A DNA stretch of 64,000 nt. Source: Ulota crispa (taxonomy: Eukaryota; Streptophyta; Bryopsida; Orthotrichales; Orthotrichaceae). The stretch spans positions 15,162,471-15,226,470 of the forward strand of contig OY987247.1 of the NCBI GenBank assembly GCA_963920765.1, in the 5' to 3' direction. Below the pieces are notes generated by a model, which saw only the letters and a program-made list of their open reading frames with translations, was not told where the DNA came from and ran no database searches. Positions 23,676 to 35,863 of this stretch are shown here, one piece after another; the stretch's first letter is position 1; every line of letters starts with the position of its first letter. Position numbers and translations under genes: made by a program.

Positions 23676-26302
23676 TCATGCTTCATCTCGTTCCCGCTTT
23701 CTTGAACTTCCTACCAAACTAGGAGGCTCCAAATCCCAAGTTCGGTAGGGCATGAGCTCGGAACCTTCTGGTACGTCTTCCTTCATTGTCTATAAGAAAC
23801 AACCACACATTTCGTTCAATAATATACAAAGGGTAGAAGGTTTCACAACTTCTTCGTCAGTGGTTTCAGTATCCTTTCAAAAACAGAAAAACGATGTTAC
23901 ATTCCTTGCAACGAGCGAAAAAAGACAAAATGAACCAGAAGTTGAAGGAATGTCCTGCAAGTTAACCCTTGTCCAAAAATCTCACCTCCCAGCAATTATA
24001 GTCCAACCGGAACACAAATTGAGTATTTTTTGCTTCTCCAGATAAACGTGCCTCTGCTGCTGGAGCATTCTTGGGAGCTGCAGGATATCAAAAAATCCTT
24101 AAAAAACCTAGAGCATACGTAACAAAACCCGAGAAACCTTCACAGGTAACTTTTGCAAAGCCACAAAGAAGCAGCAGGAAAGCCTGTGCTCAAACCTAAG
24201 TCGTGAAGCATTTGCATTCATTTAAAGTTATGCTGCAAACACACATCTGTCAGTTTCTAAGTCCAAAGAAAAACTCACCTACAGTATGTAGCCCATCTTC
24301 ATTATAGTTTATTGCAACCCGACCATCCTTCACAAGAAAAGACAAGGAGAAAATGTTCTCCACTGTTTGTGAGAATGATTCGCGATTTAATACAATAGCA
24401 TCTAACCGGGCTGCTTTGAGTCGTTTCAAAATTTTAAACATAGTCTCCATATTTGCATCAGTCTGAGCATTGATTTCGTCCTGGCTTTTGTCCTTGACCT
24501 GAACAGCACACGCTCAATTTTGTTAAAAATATTCAAAACCTCTAGGTCCGGAAACTTTTCAAATAACTTAGGCATTTCATGAGGCTCTCCTAGGCCTTCT
24601 CGAACAAGCCAGAATCATTAGAAAAAAGGGAGCTCGTATCTTCATCTAGGTTTCTCTAATCAAAACTCACTTAAAAATAAAACCTTGTCCTCAATATGAG
24701 ATGACCAAACAGGACGAAAGGAATACAAACCTCTTCAGCTCGTTCGCATTGAGTTTGCGTGTTTCTAGGCCGCCGAACTGCAGGTGCTCTTCGAGTCTTA
24801 GGCTCAATGGCCATGGGTCCAAGCCTGAGGACAACCAAGTAACTACTAGGTCACGAATTCTCGTCAACTCACTAACACGCAGATGAGTTTTTCAAAATTA
24901 GCTAGACTAATCAAATAGTTCAGAAAGCTCACATGGTGCTCAGACCAGCCGCAGCTTTGAATAAACCAGAAGCTGCAATCCCCAACCTCCCCCAATTAAT
25001 AACTGCTGGCGTATTGGCATCACGATCTCGACCACGATTAGCAGGTCGAAGCCCAAATCTCCTGATGATGTGCTCTACAAACGAGGCGGGGCTAGTCCCA
25101 GTCTTCCGCCTCGCATCTTTCACGGAATCAAAAAACAGCCTTGTCACCTCCAAAACAGCTTCCGCATCAACAATCTGCTCTCGCGGTTTTCGAACTGCAC
25201 ATTGTGATACCAATTTTAATAAAAACGCAATACGAAATGATTAGTATTTGAGTAAATTTCAAATTACATCAAACTCCTCAAACTTAACCTAAGGATACTC
25301 GAAAAAATCGCCTCAAGGCTTAAGTGCATGATCCTAACCAGACTAACCAAATTCAGCAAGGAAAAAACCAATTACCGCTCTCATGGTAGTCATCCAACGT
25401 TGAAACGAATTCCGTAAACTTCCTCGTATCCGCACTACCGATTTCCTCTTTCTCCGCTGGACCAGCACAACATATTCATTAAAGCACAGATCACCGAAAC
25501 ATCATCAGATGTGTCCATTTAATACGTAATCGCTATCAACAGCACTCTTCTGCAGAAGGCAATAAACTGTATCTCTCATTTCGCATTGACAATCCCGTTG
25601 CATTCGGTTCGACTCTCCAAAACTACAGCCGAGAGCCACAATTGTCAAATCATAATACTCCTACATGCTTCCCGCCACTCAATCCGTTTAAGACCAAATC
25701 ACAATGCTAAATTAAAAGCTCTATTGATAGTGTCGATTTTAATACGTAATCGCTATCAACAGCACTCTTCTGCATGAAGCAATCAACTATAGCTCTCATT
25801 TCGCAGTGACAATCGCATTGTATTCGACTCGACTCTACAAAAAATTACAGCCAAGAGCCAAAATTGTCAAATCACAATACTTCTACATGCTTCCCGCCAC
25901 TCGATTCGTTAAAAATCCAAATCATAATGCTGATCCCAAGCATTTCAACGAGAAGAGTTGCAGCATTGGAAATGGCGATGAGCCGAACGTACGTACTACC
26001 GTCAATGGCGTCTTGAAATCGACGGAATGGCAGAATTTGCAAGAGCTAGATTATGACAAAATTATTACGAAAATCCAAAAAGATTAAAAAACAATTTACA
26101 AACATAGAAACTTACATTTTATGATATACTGGAGCTCGCGGTAACGAGCACGCAACGTCCTTCGCTCCTTATTTTCATCTTCTCGAGAGTATGGCCGCTC
26201 CTGATCATCATCGGGTGCCACTCTCCGCCGTATATGACTCCGCGGCCCTCTGTTATTCATCTCTACTGAAACTAAACCTTCCCGACACCCGGTCGTCTCC
26301 AT
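23676..26302 (-). CDS. NSE4: NSE4, kleisin subunit of the SMC5/6 complex, seven exons
   Basis: Exons in order on the minus strand: 26302-26116, 25456-25376, 25194-24933, 24824-24731, 24498-24279, 24077-23986 and 23789-23676. All introns are GT-AG and phases agree at every junction, giving 349 residues. An in-frame ATG at 26260 would give 335. The N-terminal part has the Nse4 motif RTLRARYRELQYIIK and, in exon 3, RKPREQIVDAEAVLEV. Exon 4 adds MLGPMAIEPKTRRAP. The C-terminal winged-helix region has ENIFSLSFLVKDGRVAI (exon 5) and NTQFVFRLDYNCWE (exon 6), ending TMKEDVPEGSELMPYR. NSE4 bridges the SMC5 and SMC6 heads in DNA repair and replication-stress response. Plant homologues are somewhat longer (around 400 residues), so a short N-terminus is possible. 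Confidence 0.93.
25511..25935. repeat. 220-bp tandem duplication in NSE4 intron 1
   Basis: AATACGTAATCGCTATCAAC starts at 25521 and again at 25741, an offset of exactly 220 bp. The two units stay alignable for about 200 bp with scattered differences, so the duplication is not very recent. Both lie within the first intron of NSE4. Confidence 0.9.
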
Positions 26303-27448
26303 TCAATTCCCATGCACCGCACCAAAAGCGAAAACCTCGCAGCAGGACCTCATCTTCCAATTTCAGCCAAGAAAACTTCCGTTCATCGACAATATCGAAA
26401 CAAAGCTCTTAGCATCACCTCGCTGTAAGAAAAACCGCTCATCTAAACACGCTAGCGCGCGTTCTTAACAACAAAAACGGCGCAGATTGTCAGATTACGA
26501 GATTACGAACCCTCGCCTCGCTCGACCGTGACCGATACAGAACCAAACGTAGCGAGAAACATGTCGAATTACGCGGAAAAAAGCGCTGATCCGAGTGAGC
26601 CGTGCCTTGCGAAGACGATCCGAAGAAACTTGAAGGAGATTCATCGACGGGTAACAAAAAAATGCGGACACGAGAGCAGATGGAGGCAGAGAAGAAAAGA
26701 GTGTGACGTCGGCGGCAAGCGACCTCAAAGGCTTGATACCGACTGGCGGCACCACATTCATCCATGCATATTTTTCATTCGTCAGGTATATTGCTTCGGA
26801 TTGCTTCGGTTGTCAGTCGTTTTCATTCATCTACTATTTTTCATCTGTCTCGTATTGGAATTCCGGCTGACAGCGATAGACAGTATTCCCATAGATTGTG
26901 CTTTTTGGTGCTCTTTACCTGCAGTCCTCATTATGATAGCGGGCCTCAATAATAACAAGTACCGGCACTCCATTTTCTTTTGCTTTTAAGTTTTAACCCC
27001 AGTATGTTCTAAAACCGTCACTTTAATGGCCGGTCTGCTTTTTCATTGGCTTTTCAAAATACGAATGTTTTTTTGTTTCATTTTTTTTAGACAATGGGGA
27101 ATGGATGTTAAATGTAACTGAATTGTTGATGAATTTTCAAAGTTTTTAGTAGTAGACGCCTATTTGTGTCTTTAGGTCTCTCATAAGTAGTCCTCTTGAA
27201 ATTTGTGGAGAGGTGAGTGAAATAAAAGAGTATAATTGGCTATTGCAATAAGATACACTTTTTTTTCTATGACTTGAAGGGGTTCATTCAAGGACACTTT
27301 GTATCCATTCTTGAGCTACTTATGAGGTGCTTTATCTAAGAGGGTGGCCATTAGAATCATAAGCGACTACTTCAAATGCCCAAGGCACCAACTTTTGGAG
27401 TTCAAGGAAACGTTTCTGTACGTAGAGTTTTGAATATGCAATTATCAC
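26303..27448. other. NSE4 promoter region with weak divergent ORFs
   Basis: The NSE4 promoter and leader should lie here. Local GC content is raised up to about 26750. A plus-strand frame from 26528 contains MSNYAEKSADPSEPCLAK and ends in a donor-like GGGTAACA near 26649, so a divergent first exon is possible, but the peptide is not recognised. TGACGTCGGC near 26703 resembles a bZIP site. Beyond 27000 the DNA is AT-rich and empty. Confidence 0.35.
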
Positions 27449-30098
27449 TAGTAGTTGGTACTTGCTACGTTATGCATTCATCATTAGAATCTTATGAGAA
27501 TTTTTATAAATCAGATTGAATGCAAAGTAAAAAAAATCAAGCAAGTCTTCAAATTGTATATATGTATATCACAAAGATTAAAAATGTGATATTCCAAAGG
27601 TCAAGATATTATGTTATAGAGGTCAAGATGTTGTATTACAAAGGTCAATGTCATTGTAGTAGTATGATATCACAAACTATAGATGTGATATTACATAGGT
27701 CGGGATGTGATATTACTAATGTCCTTATGATTCTAGTAGTATGTTTTTTTTTGGAGAAGCTATGATTTGAAATAAGCTTTAGTATTCAATTTGAATGTTC
27801 TCAATATTATATTTTGATTATTTTTGGTGGAAGCTAAATTGCAAGCATGCCTATTGAGCACTAAAAAGTGTGATGAATAGTGTCACTAAAGAGCATGTGA
27901 CAAGCTACCACATTGGAAAAACACTTACCAAGTTGAGAATAAAGTCAAGATCTTCCCTTGAGTAATGAGGGTCTTTCTATTGAAAATTCATTATTTATTA
28001 AAATCCAAAATATGTTTATGGGCTAATTTCACTTGGAATGTCTCTATTATAAAAATCAACATTCATCCACAATTGAATTCTTTTTGTTCATTATGACATC
28101 TAGCAAATAATTGGAACTAAAAATGATTCTTTGTGTTAGCTGGTAGTTTTTTTACTATTGAATTGCAAGCTCGTTTGTGAAACTATAATCATGAATTTGG
28201 AAGGAGCCATTTGTTTTGAAATAAAAACAATTTGATACTTAAAAGATTGCCGTTTTTGCGTACCAAGTTGTGGGCGGCTCCAAAAAAATTAGTAAATTCC
28301 ACATTCATTCACATTTAGTTACAATTAAATCTCTCAACATCCACATGGCTTTTTTGGAATTTTTTTAAGCAACACCATTTATAAGCCTTGAAGTTCAAGA
28401 TCCTACGGTTACAAATTTGTTCAATGTTTAACAATGATCTAACAACAACAATTTAAAACTTCAAAAATGCCTTCTAAATTTAAGAAAAACACCTATGAAC
28501 ATTTAGGGGTAAATTATTCTTTTATCTTTTTCTTTATTTTATCTTTTTTCCTTCCTCATTTGGTTTTATCTTTTTGACTAAAGAGGAGGCTCTGCATTGA
28601 AAGAAGCTATATTGAGGTTATTTGAGTATGTACCTTGTTGAATGCTTCAACAACAAAACTTCCCATAGAGTGGCTCCTTGTTTAATTTTTGTTTTAATGA
28701 TTCTATTTTTCATAAACCAATTAATTTAATTAGAATTAAGGGCCTTCAAGAAAAAAAAATTGAATAAAATAATATGGACACCAACATCCATTCATTAAAT
28801 TAGATATCATTACCACATACTAATAAACTTCATTTTTCTTTGGGAGAATTTAGACAATTTCATCCAATTTTTTACCTTGTTTTTATTGGGGTTGAGGTAA
28901 TCCATGTCAAATCATATAAGATTCACACAAAATTTAACTCCCAAAAGTTTGTTGATTGAAATTACCAATTTTGACAAATCTCACAATTTCTGGCAACATA
29001 AAAAAGGGTTCATTGAACTGTGGTTCAACAATCGCATTGAAATTTGAGTTTGAATTTCTTTGTTGGACTCAAAAAAAATTGGAAATTAGGTAATAATTAG
29101 TTTAGTATGGTTAACATATTGAAAGTAAATGTTCATTTTTTAGTATATGCTAAGGACCATTGGAAATGGATAATGTATTTTTCTTATTTGATAGTTGTTA
29201 GAATATTTTAGTGTCTTTGATCTTTCATATGTGTACCTATGAAAGAAACAGGTAAAGAAGATAGTGTAGGTTTTTTGCCTGTATAAATGCAGAGTCTCTT
29301 GAAGGTGTTTTAGTAATTATGCCATGCAAACATCATTAGCAAGTGCTACCTTTGAGGTACCTTCAATAGGAGTTCGACTATATAGTAAACCTCGATATTT
29401 AAAAACAAAAAAATCTAAGTTAATCACAAACACCATTAAAAAAAACTAGAATAAAACCAAAGATTTTGTGTGTAAATTAAGAAAAATTGGAAACCCATAA
29501 TTTACGGAATATTTCGTTACAAAAATGTATCAATGATGTGAATTAAATAACAAACAAATGAATCTTGCATGTTAAAATTTGCTTAATGCCTTAGAAAGGC
29601 CTTGTTTTTCCATAAAATTCACATGGTTTGGTGAGTTAGCAGGCAATTGACATGTTATGTAGGTTACAACACCATTGAAGTTTTAAACAACTATTGTGAA
29701 AACAATTTTTCATCAAATCTAGCCCGTAAAACACAAACTTGTTCTAAAATATTAAACCTAACATTTTACATCATACCTAACATGTAACATGTCATGGAAA
29801 GCTCTTCAAGATTATACTTCTAAAATCACAAGGACCTTTGTATTATTGCATATCAACCTTTGTAATATCACATCTCTACTCTCTATGATATTACCATGTA
29901 GATATAATTTGAAAACTTTCTAAATCTTTTACTTTGCGTTCTATCTAACATATGAAAATCATATTACTAAAATCACAATGACTTTTGTAATATTACATCT
30001 CCAAGACTTATAAAAAAAACATGACATTCTATTTAACATATGAAAATCCTAATAAAATTTTAATGGTGAATGTGTAGCCTAACAAGCGCCAACTACTA
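27449..30098. mobile_element. 2.65-kb element with ~300-bp inverted arms
   Basis: The left arm (about 27449-27750) starts TAGTAGTTGGTACTTGC. The right arm (about 29805-30098) ends with its imperfect reverse complement (AACAAGCGCCAACTACTA). Both arms contain GTGATATTACAAAGGT-like words and AATGCAAAGTAAA / AACGCAAAGTAAA. The 2-kb middle is AT-rich with no transposase. Long inverted ends fit a Mutator-like or fold-back element, but the family is unproven. The arms are diverged, so it is old. Confidence 0.6.
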
Positions 30099-30826
30099 AA
30101 CTTAGTATGTTTCTAAAATATCAAGTATGACCCTTAGGTCAACATTGCATCCATTGTTTAAAGGATGAGAGACAAATAAAAGAAAAACATAGAAAATAAA
30201 GAGGGAATGTGGAGAACGAAGGGGGGTGAAGGATAAAGGAAGATTGTCTTTTCAAGGCCTCAAATACTTCCTAATGGTGTCTTTACCCTCTTTTGGCCAG
30301 TTACTTATTTAGTTACTTTTTCTATTATTTTCAATTGTGATCATCTTCATCACTTCAACAAGGCTAAAATTTATTTTTCTTCCAAATCAATGGTTTCATT
30401 AGCTTAAGAATTCCCTCGTACTCTTTACAATCCAAAAACATGAATTAGAATAAAATGGTTTTGAAAACATGAATATTACTTAAAGAGCCTACTAAATCTA
30501 TATATATATATATATAAATAATAGATTAGCGGTGTTTTTGGTTGTATGAGTTGAGGGTAAAAAAACTTGCATATGCAAAACTCGCTACATGGGTAAATAA
30601 TTGCATGAGTAAAAAATGGCATGTGTAAAAAAATGTGTGGGTAAAAAACAAAAAAATACATTAAAAAATAGCGTGAATGATTACTACATGGGTAAAATAT
30701 TTGTGTAGGTAAAAAATAAATAACATTTTTATGCATGAGAAAACAGTGATGTTCCTTTTATTGTGTGGGTAAACATCTTTGTGGGTATAAAACAAAAAAT
30801 GCTATAATGCAAGGGAATGTTTGTTA

Positions 30827-30829
<3 letters not shown>
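30099..30829. repeat. AT-rich DNA with degenerate GGGTAAA repeats
   Basis: From about 30540 to 30800 the word TGxxTGGGTAAAAAA or close variants recurs at irregular spacing at least eight times. A short TA run lies at 30499-30516. The source is unknown; no gene is visible. Confidence 0.5.

Positions 30830-30902
<73 letters not shown>
30830..30902. repeat. (TA)n microsatellite
   Basis: About 73 bp of uninterrupted alternating A and T. Prone to length change and cruciform formation. Confidence 0.97.
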
Positions 30903-30905
<3 letters not shown>

Positions 30906-32829
30906 AATTATTTTCTTGCAAGGAAATGTTTTGCGTAATTGGGCATGAAATGATTTCTCACTCCATCAAACCAACAAGTGCCTACGACTATTGTGAAACA
31001 TTCAAAATATATTCTGGTGAGACTCATTTACTTATTCATACATCTATTATCAAAAGACCTTGGGAGACCCGTTTGAGCATTTAATGGATTATATTCCAAA
31101 GAGTGTCCATAGGAGACACATGTTATACTAGTAGCTTCATATGATGGAAAGTCAGTTTGTATTAGCAAATTTTTTTTGGTTTATCATTTCTAACAGTCAA
31201 ATAAAGCAAGAAATGAAATATAAAATGAAAAAGAAAAATGTTTTAGCAAGCTATTATGAATCCATTGGAAAGAAAGTAATGTTGAGGTGATTCGAAGATG
31301 TTTGAGAGATCACAAAGGATCTTTGAAATAATGAATCAATCTTGTTTTCTCAACAAAAAATCATTTTGTCTCCAAAGTTAGAAGGAATTGTGGCCAAAGT
31401 TGTTGAAGGACCAAAGAGTAGGAGCTCTACATCTTCATGGGTTGTGTTCACTTGAGCTTTGTGTACTAATTTTGGGGTTTTCCTTGCCATGCACAAAATT
31501 GTGTATAATTGGGACATGCCCAAAGCCATATTGAAAATTAATTGGCTTAGCTTTCAAGTATTTTAAATAGGATTTAACTTCTCACTAAAAAATTAAGGCT
31601 CTACCATGGTATAAAGATTCTTCCAGTATCTTTTTTTGCTTGAAACAACTCACTTTAGTACCTTGATCTTTCAAAGGAAAAAAATAAACAAATAAACAAA
31701 TAAAACAAAAAATATCTCATGATATGTATGGGTGATCTTGTCCATAACACTTGTAGTGTGTACAATTTTATGTTTTACGTGTGGTTTCATACTTAATATT
31801 CTGTTCATTTCTTTGAAATTTATGTCCATCTTTGACTTTAAAACTCAAGCCCAAGTTAAAAGTTTGAACTCTTCAGTGTAAGAGACGTGAAAGAGTTAAC
31901 TTCTTACTTCAACTAAAACCACATTCCATAATTTATGTGGTAGACCAAGGCCAAGTTAATTCACATGTCACACATAACTATCACATGCCTCCCCACCAAC
32001 ACCAATCATACTGGTACAACCTTATCCTTTGCACAACAAGCCGACAATTGAACTCAAATTTAAATTCCTATCAATCTAAAGTAAGTGTATCAAGGCATCT
32101 AATGATCACCATGCAAGTTCCAACAATTACTCCGCATTTATCCACATTGTTGTCTCCAAATTGTTAAATTACTTGATCCTTAAAGGTTTTTGACTAAATT
32201 TTCACCAAGACTGCTACAAAATTGTCATTTCTATTACAAGTATCAAATTTTAGAAAATAAAATAAAATGGACATATATAATTATAAGATCTTGTATTAAA
32301 CTTGTTTTTATTTTCACCATGTAGATTGTTAGATATTTGAGTTCAAATTGACAAAGAGTCCTTTTTTGTCCCTCCAAAAATTCAAGCAATTACACTTCAC
32401 AATGTCGCATTTGTATGAAAATATTTCAAAAATAGTTGTAACTCTTTGGATTTGTTTTTCAAGGCAAGTTAGACACATAAATGACAATTTCACATTGTTT
32501 GAAATTTTACAACACATGGGAGAAAAATAGTAAATAAAAAGAAGTAAAAAATGATTCAAAACACTAGTGTTAAGAATTTATTATGGAAATAAAAAACACC
32601 AATCCCAATAATGTTAATGTTGCAACAAAAAATCTACATTGGTTATTTTTATTTTTTTTCCAAAATATTGAAAAAGGAGTAAAATATAAAACTTCAAAGT
32701 TTATTTTTGAAAAGAGAATCCATAATTGCCCACAAACAAAAATTACTCACAACTTTCATCTCATTGATCAAAATGAAATGATTGAAAGTACTCAACATAA
32801 TTGTTGACTTACAACCCCAATTTCAATTT
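30903..32829. other. gene-free stretch
   Basis: AT-rich DNA with short ORFs that have no family features. An A-rich AAATAAACAAATAAAC tract lies near 31680-31710. The left part of the TTAA-group element that ends at 33067 may begin here, but no left terminus was found. Confidence 0.4.
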
Positions 32830-33067
32830 CTCATTTCTTAAAAAAGAAAATTTTAAAGCTGCCCAAGCTGCCATGGGTTCAAAGAAAACTTCATATCACA
32901 TAATAACTTTTGAACCAAGTAGTTAAAGGCTATGACAACTATTAGTTCTTAAAGCTACTCCTTAGACACAACATGTGTGAAAATTTCAAAAAAAAAAAAA
33001 ACTCCATTTTTAGTTAGCTGCCCAAAATTGCTATGTTGCCAAAAAATGCAGTTTGGTCCTATAGGGG
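32830..33067 (-). mobile_element. end of a TTAA-group element, copy 1
   Basis: It ends ATAGGGG at 33067, followed by CTAA. Read on the minus strand it is collinear with the element starting at 41854: CAAACTG, TTTTGGGCAGC, GAAATTTTCACACATG, AAGGAGTAG and TTGGTTCAAAAGTTAT all occur in order. Only the shared 240 bp are bounded. Confidence 0.65.
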
Positions 33068-33100
33068 CTAAGGTACCAAATTATTAGAGATACTATCTAA

Positions 33101-33734
33101 GGTGAGTGCACCCATTGCCAATATTGCCCCATACCCAACCAATAGGGGGCACTGTTTCCAATCTCAACTAGAACAACTTTCCAACCAAGCCTTGGAATGT
33201 GTTCTTCTTCCCTTTTCAAGGTTGAGACCACTTAAGGTAGGAGCACCCAATGCTGCTCATGCACCCAATGCTGCTCATGCACCCAATGCTGTCAGTCTGT
33301 ACACCATGCATTCATTTTGAAACCCAAATGTTGACTTGTCATAGATAGCTTATTTTCTCTGATAAGGAAAATAAGCTATCTATGACAAGTCAACATTTGG
33401 GTTTCAAAATGAATGCATGGTGTACAGACTGACAGCATTGGGTGCATGAGCAGCATTGGGTGCTCCTACCTTAAGTCATGCCATGTGTCCCAAAATGGTG
33501 AGTGAAAAGCAATTTGGTTAATATAAGAATTGCATAAATTTAGAGATTGGCAATGGATTCAAAGCACTTTTTGACTCCCAATATTCTCAGTAAGTTCAAT
33601 TTTGCAAATAAAACTATAAAATATATGCATTCCCAATATTTATGATCTTCCTACATGGGAAAAATATGCATTACCTCATACTCTTTCTAGTTTGTCGTAA
33701 AATCGCTAAAGTTATCGAGTACGGTGCGCTCACC
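33101..33734. mobile_element. MITE, GGTGnnnGCACC family, interrupted (634 bp)
   Basis: Termini are GGTGAGTGCACCC and GGTGCGCTCACC, flanked by CTAA and TTAC. Its interior is homologous to 35465-35860 (CATGCCATGTGTCCCAAA, GGTTCAAAGCACTTTTTGA). Removing the nested 235-bp hairpin and one TTAA leaves 395 bp, matching the 396 bp of the uninterrupted relative. Confidence 0.8.
33236..33470. mobile_element. 235-bp hairpin element inserted at TTAA
   Basis: It starts GGTAGGAGCACCCAATGCTG and ends with the reverse complement, with a loop near 33361. Exact TTAA lies on both sides (33232-33235 and 33471-33474). The related empty site near 35573-35576 has a single TTAA, which proves insertion with TTAA duplication. 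The left arm carries an 18-bp unit (CTCATGCACCCAATGCTG) one more time than the right arm. It is non-autonomous. Confidence 0.92.
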
Positions 33735-34242
33735 TTACATCAGACAAATTCTCAAAAAGTAAACACTCGTCACAAATAATTATTTAAAATTTAAACATAT
33801 TTTTATACTTCCTATAGCTGGGTGGATGGATTTATTGAATTTTTTGTCAAGATAAGACCATCATTACCACGAAAAAACTAGATGAACGTACATGTACGTA
33901 AATGCACATGTACTTGAACGAAGGTACATTGTCCTAACAACAAAATTGTTGCCAAAAATTCCTCTCTATCTTACAATGTCCCTCAAAAATGCCGTAGCAG
34001 TAAAGCAAATATAAATTTTAAATGTTGGAGAAGGACTTTATTGTAAAATTTCACAACAACAAAATTTTGAGGAACAATTGTGAAAAAGAGTATGGTGTGA
34101 AATGATTTGCAAGTGGTGTTATGGTGAGGTAACTTTGTCCCGCAAAGTTTGAGAAAGAACTTTTGGTTTCACGGGCTAAAATCCGGAATTTCTCATTTTC
34201 AACTAGCTTTTCATTGGATTGCACCAAATAAAACCTAAATAA
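33735..34242. other. unassigned gap between elements
   Basis: About 500 bp of AT-rich sequence with no gene or clear repeat. Confidence 0.4.
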
Positions 34243-34564
34243 GGTAGAGTCTTTGAAACCGTCGAGGCATCAAAATTGTCCACTTTCTCAAATGAACGCC
34301 CTTTGTATATGTTGTTTTTTATAGGCTTCATAAATGTACAAGTGGAGTATATTTGAGAAGGTGGACGGTTTTAGAGCCCTATGCACTTTAACTTCAAATT
34401 TTCATAACTATATTCACAAAGCTCCAAAAAATATGAAACAATTTGGGTTAGATGCCCATTCCTCTTGTCTTTCAAGGAAAATTTACGGAAAACTATTTCA
34501 AAAAGTTTCACCTCCCCAAAATCTAGTTTCAACCCTTAGATGGACGATTTATAAGCCTCCTACC
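34243..34564. mobile_element. MITE, GGTAGG family, copy 2 (322 bp)
   Basis: It starts GGTAGAGTCTTTGAAACCGT and ends ATTTATAAGCCTCCTACC, flanked by ATAA and TTAT. The interior aligns with 268-591 along its length (CCGTCGAGGC, CTTGTCTTTCAAGGAAA, TTTCACCTCCCCAAAAT). Same orientation as copy 1. Confidence 0.8.
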
Positions 34565-34703
34565 TTATATACAGTTCTTTTTGAGAGATTTGATTACTTT
34601 TTATCATGTAATTTCAAATTCAACCGTGTTTCTTTGCAATTTCAATTGGCTCACAATACACTAAATGCATGTTCTCCCCTAACATGGTGTTTAAGTAATG
34701 TAT

Positions 34704-35249
34704 AGTGGCCTCCAACAAGTCCTCCGGTTTTTCAAAACCAAGTCATCTTGCTCTTTGTTTATTTTTTAACTAGCTTTTAACTAGTTTTTCACCAAGTAAA
34801 CTAAACATCATGTGGAAAGGTACAAACTTGGTCACAATGTATGAATCAAATAGTAAAATTTGAATGTCATAGAGAAATATCAAATTTACAAAGTTTGGGT
34901 ATATCACAAATCCCATTGAATTCTTTGTAGATCAAATTTTTGTTACTTAAGGGGGTCCTTTTTAGCATAGATGATGTGTGTGTGTAGATGTTTCCTACAT
35001 ACCCATGCAATCAAATCTCAAAAATTCATCACCAATATTTTCAATTGATTATCATGTAAAACCATGAATTTAATACAAGACAATTCACCAAAAATAGGTT
35101 TTGATTTTGAGGAATCAAAATTTGGTATGCTTAATTGGGATTGCATAAGGATCAAACTTCTATGATTAAAAAAAAAAATGCCAACTATGTTCCGTATTAG
35201 GAAAGTTCTTTGAATGGCAAATGGGGTGTATGATTTGTTGGAGGGCATT
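34704..35249. mobile_element. GTAC-group element C, one arm reduced (546 bp)
   Basis: Flanks are GTAT on the left and GTAC on the right. Terminal repeats are AGTGGCCTCCAACAAGT and its near reverse complement TTTGTTGGAGGGCATT. It keeps the loop (AACTAGTTTTTCACCAAGTAAA) and right arm of the family but only a stub of the left arm. Its right-hand GTAC is also the left flank of the next element. Confidence 0.78.
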
Positions 35250-35464
35250 GTACAATGCCCTCCAACAAGTTTTCAAGTTTTTTGGAACTTGTCTAAACAA
35301 CAGTCATTGGTGAAGAACAACAATTGAACACTTCAAACCAATAAAATCCCACTAAGTTGTATGTTAGCAATCTCAAGCCACATAAGAAAATCATGTTACT
35401 GGAAAAAACATTAATTAAGCTACGGGAATTGTTGCTACTATTTAAGAAAGTTGAAATAATGGCT

Positions 35465-35860
35465 AAAGTGGAAGCACATGTAGCCAACAACTACCCATAC
35501 CAATAGCATGAGCTATTTCCAATCCTAGCAGAGATGAGTGCTTTGGAATGCATTCTTATGTCCTTTCAAGGTTGGGACCTCTTAAGTCATGCCATGTGTC
35601 CCAAAGTGAAGTAGGAAGTAATGAGTGGAAAGTAGCTTGGCTATTATCAAAATTTCATAAGTCTAGAGGTTGCCAATGGGTTCAAAGCACTTTTTGATTC
35701 CCAAAATTCACACTAATTTCATTTCTGGCAAAAACAATTATTAAAAATTTGCAATCTCAATATTCCTTATCTTCCTATGCGGGAAAAATATCTGTTGCCT
35801 CAAAATCTTTGTAGATTTTTGTAAAATTGCTGAAGCTATTGAATATGGGTGCTTCCACCT
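35465..35860. mobile_element. MITE, GGTGnnnGCACC family, uninterrupted (396 bp)
   Basis: Ends AGTGGAAGCACATG and GGGTGCTTCCACCT, flanked by CTAA and TCAA. It is homologous inside to 33101-33734 and supplies the empty site for the hairpin inserted there. Confidence 0.78.
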
Positions 35861-35863
35861 CAA

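Noticed and set aside
26528-26989. 153-codon plus-strand ORF upstream of NSE4
   Set aside because: The first 40 codons look slightly protein-like, but the rest is hydrophobic nonsense with no recognisable domain, and an opposing ORF overlaps it. Kept only as a note in the promoter region.
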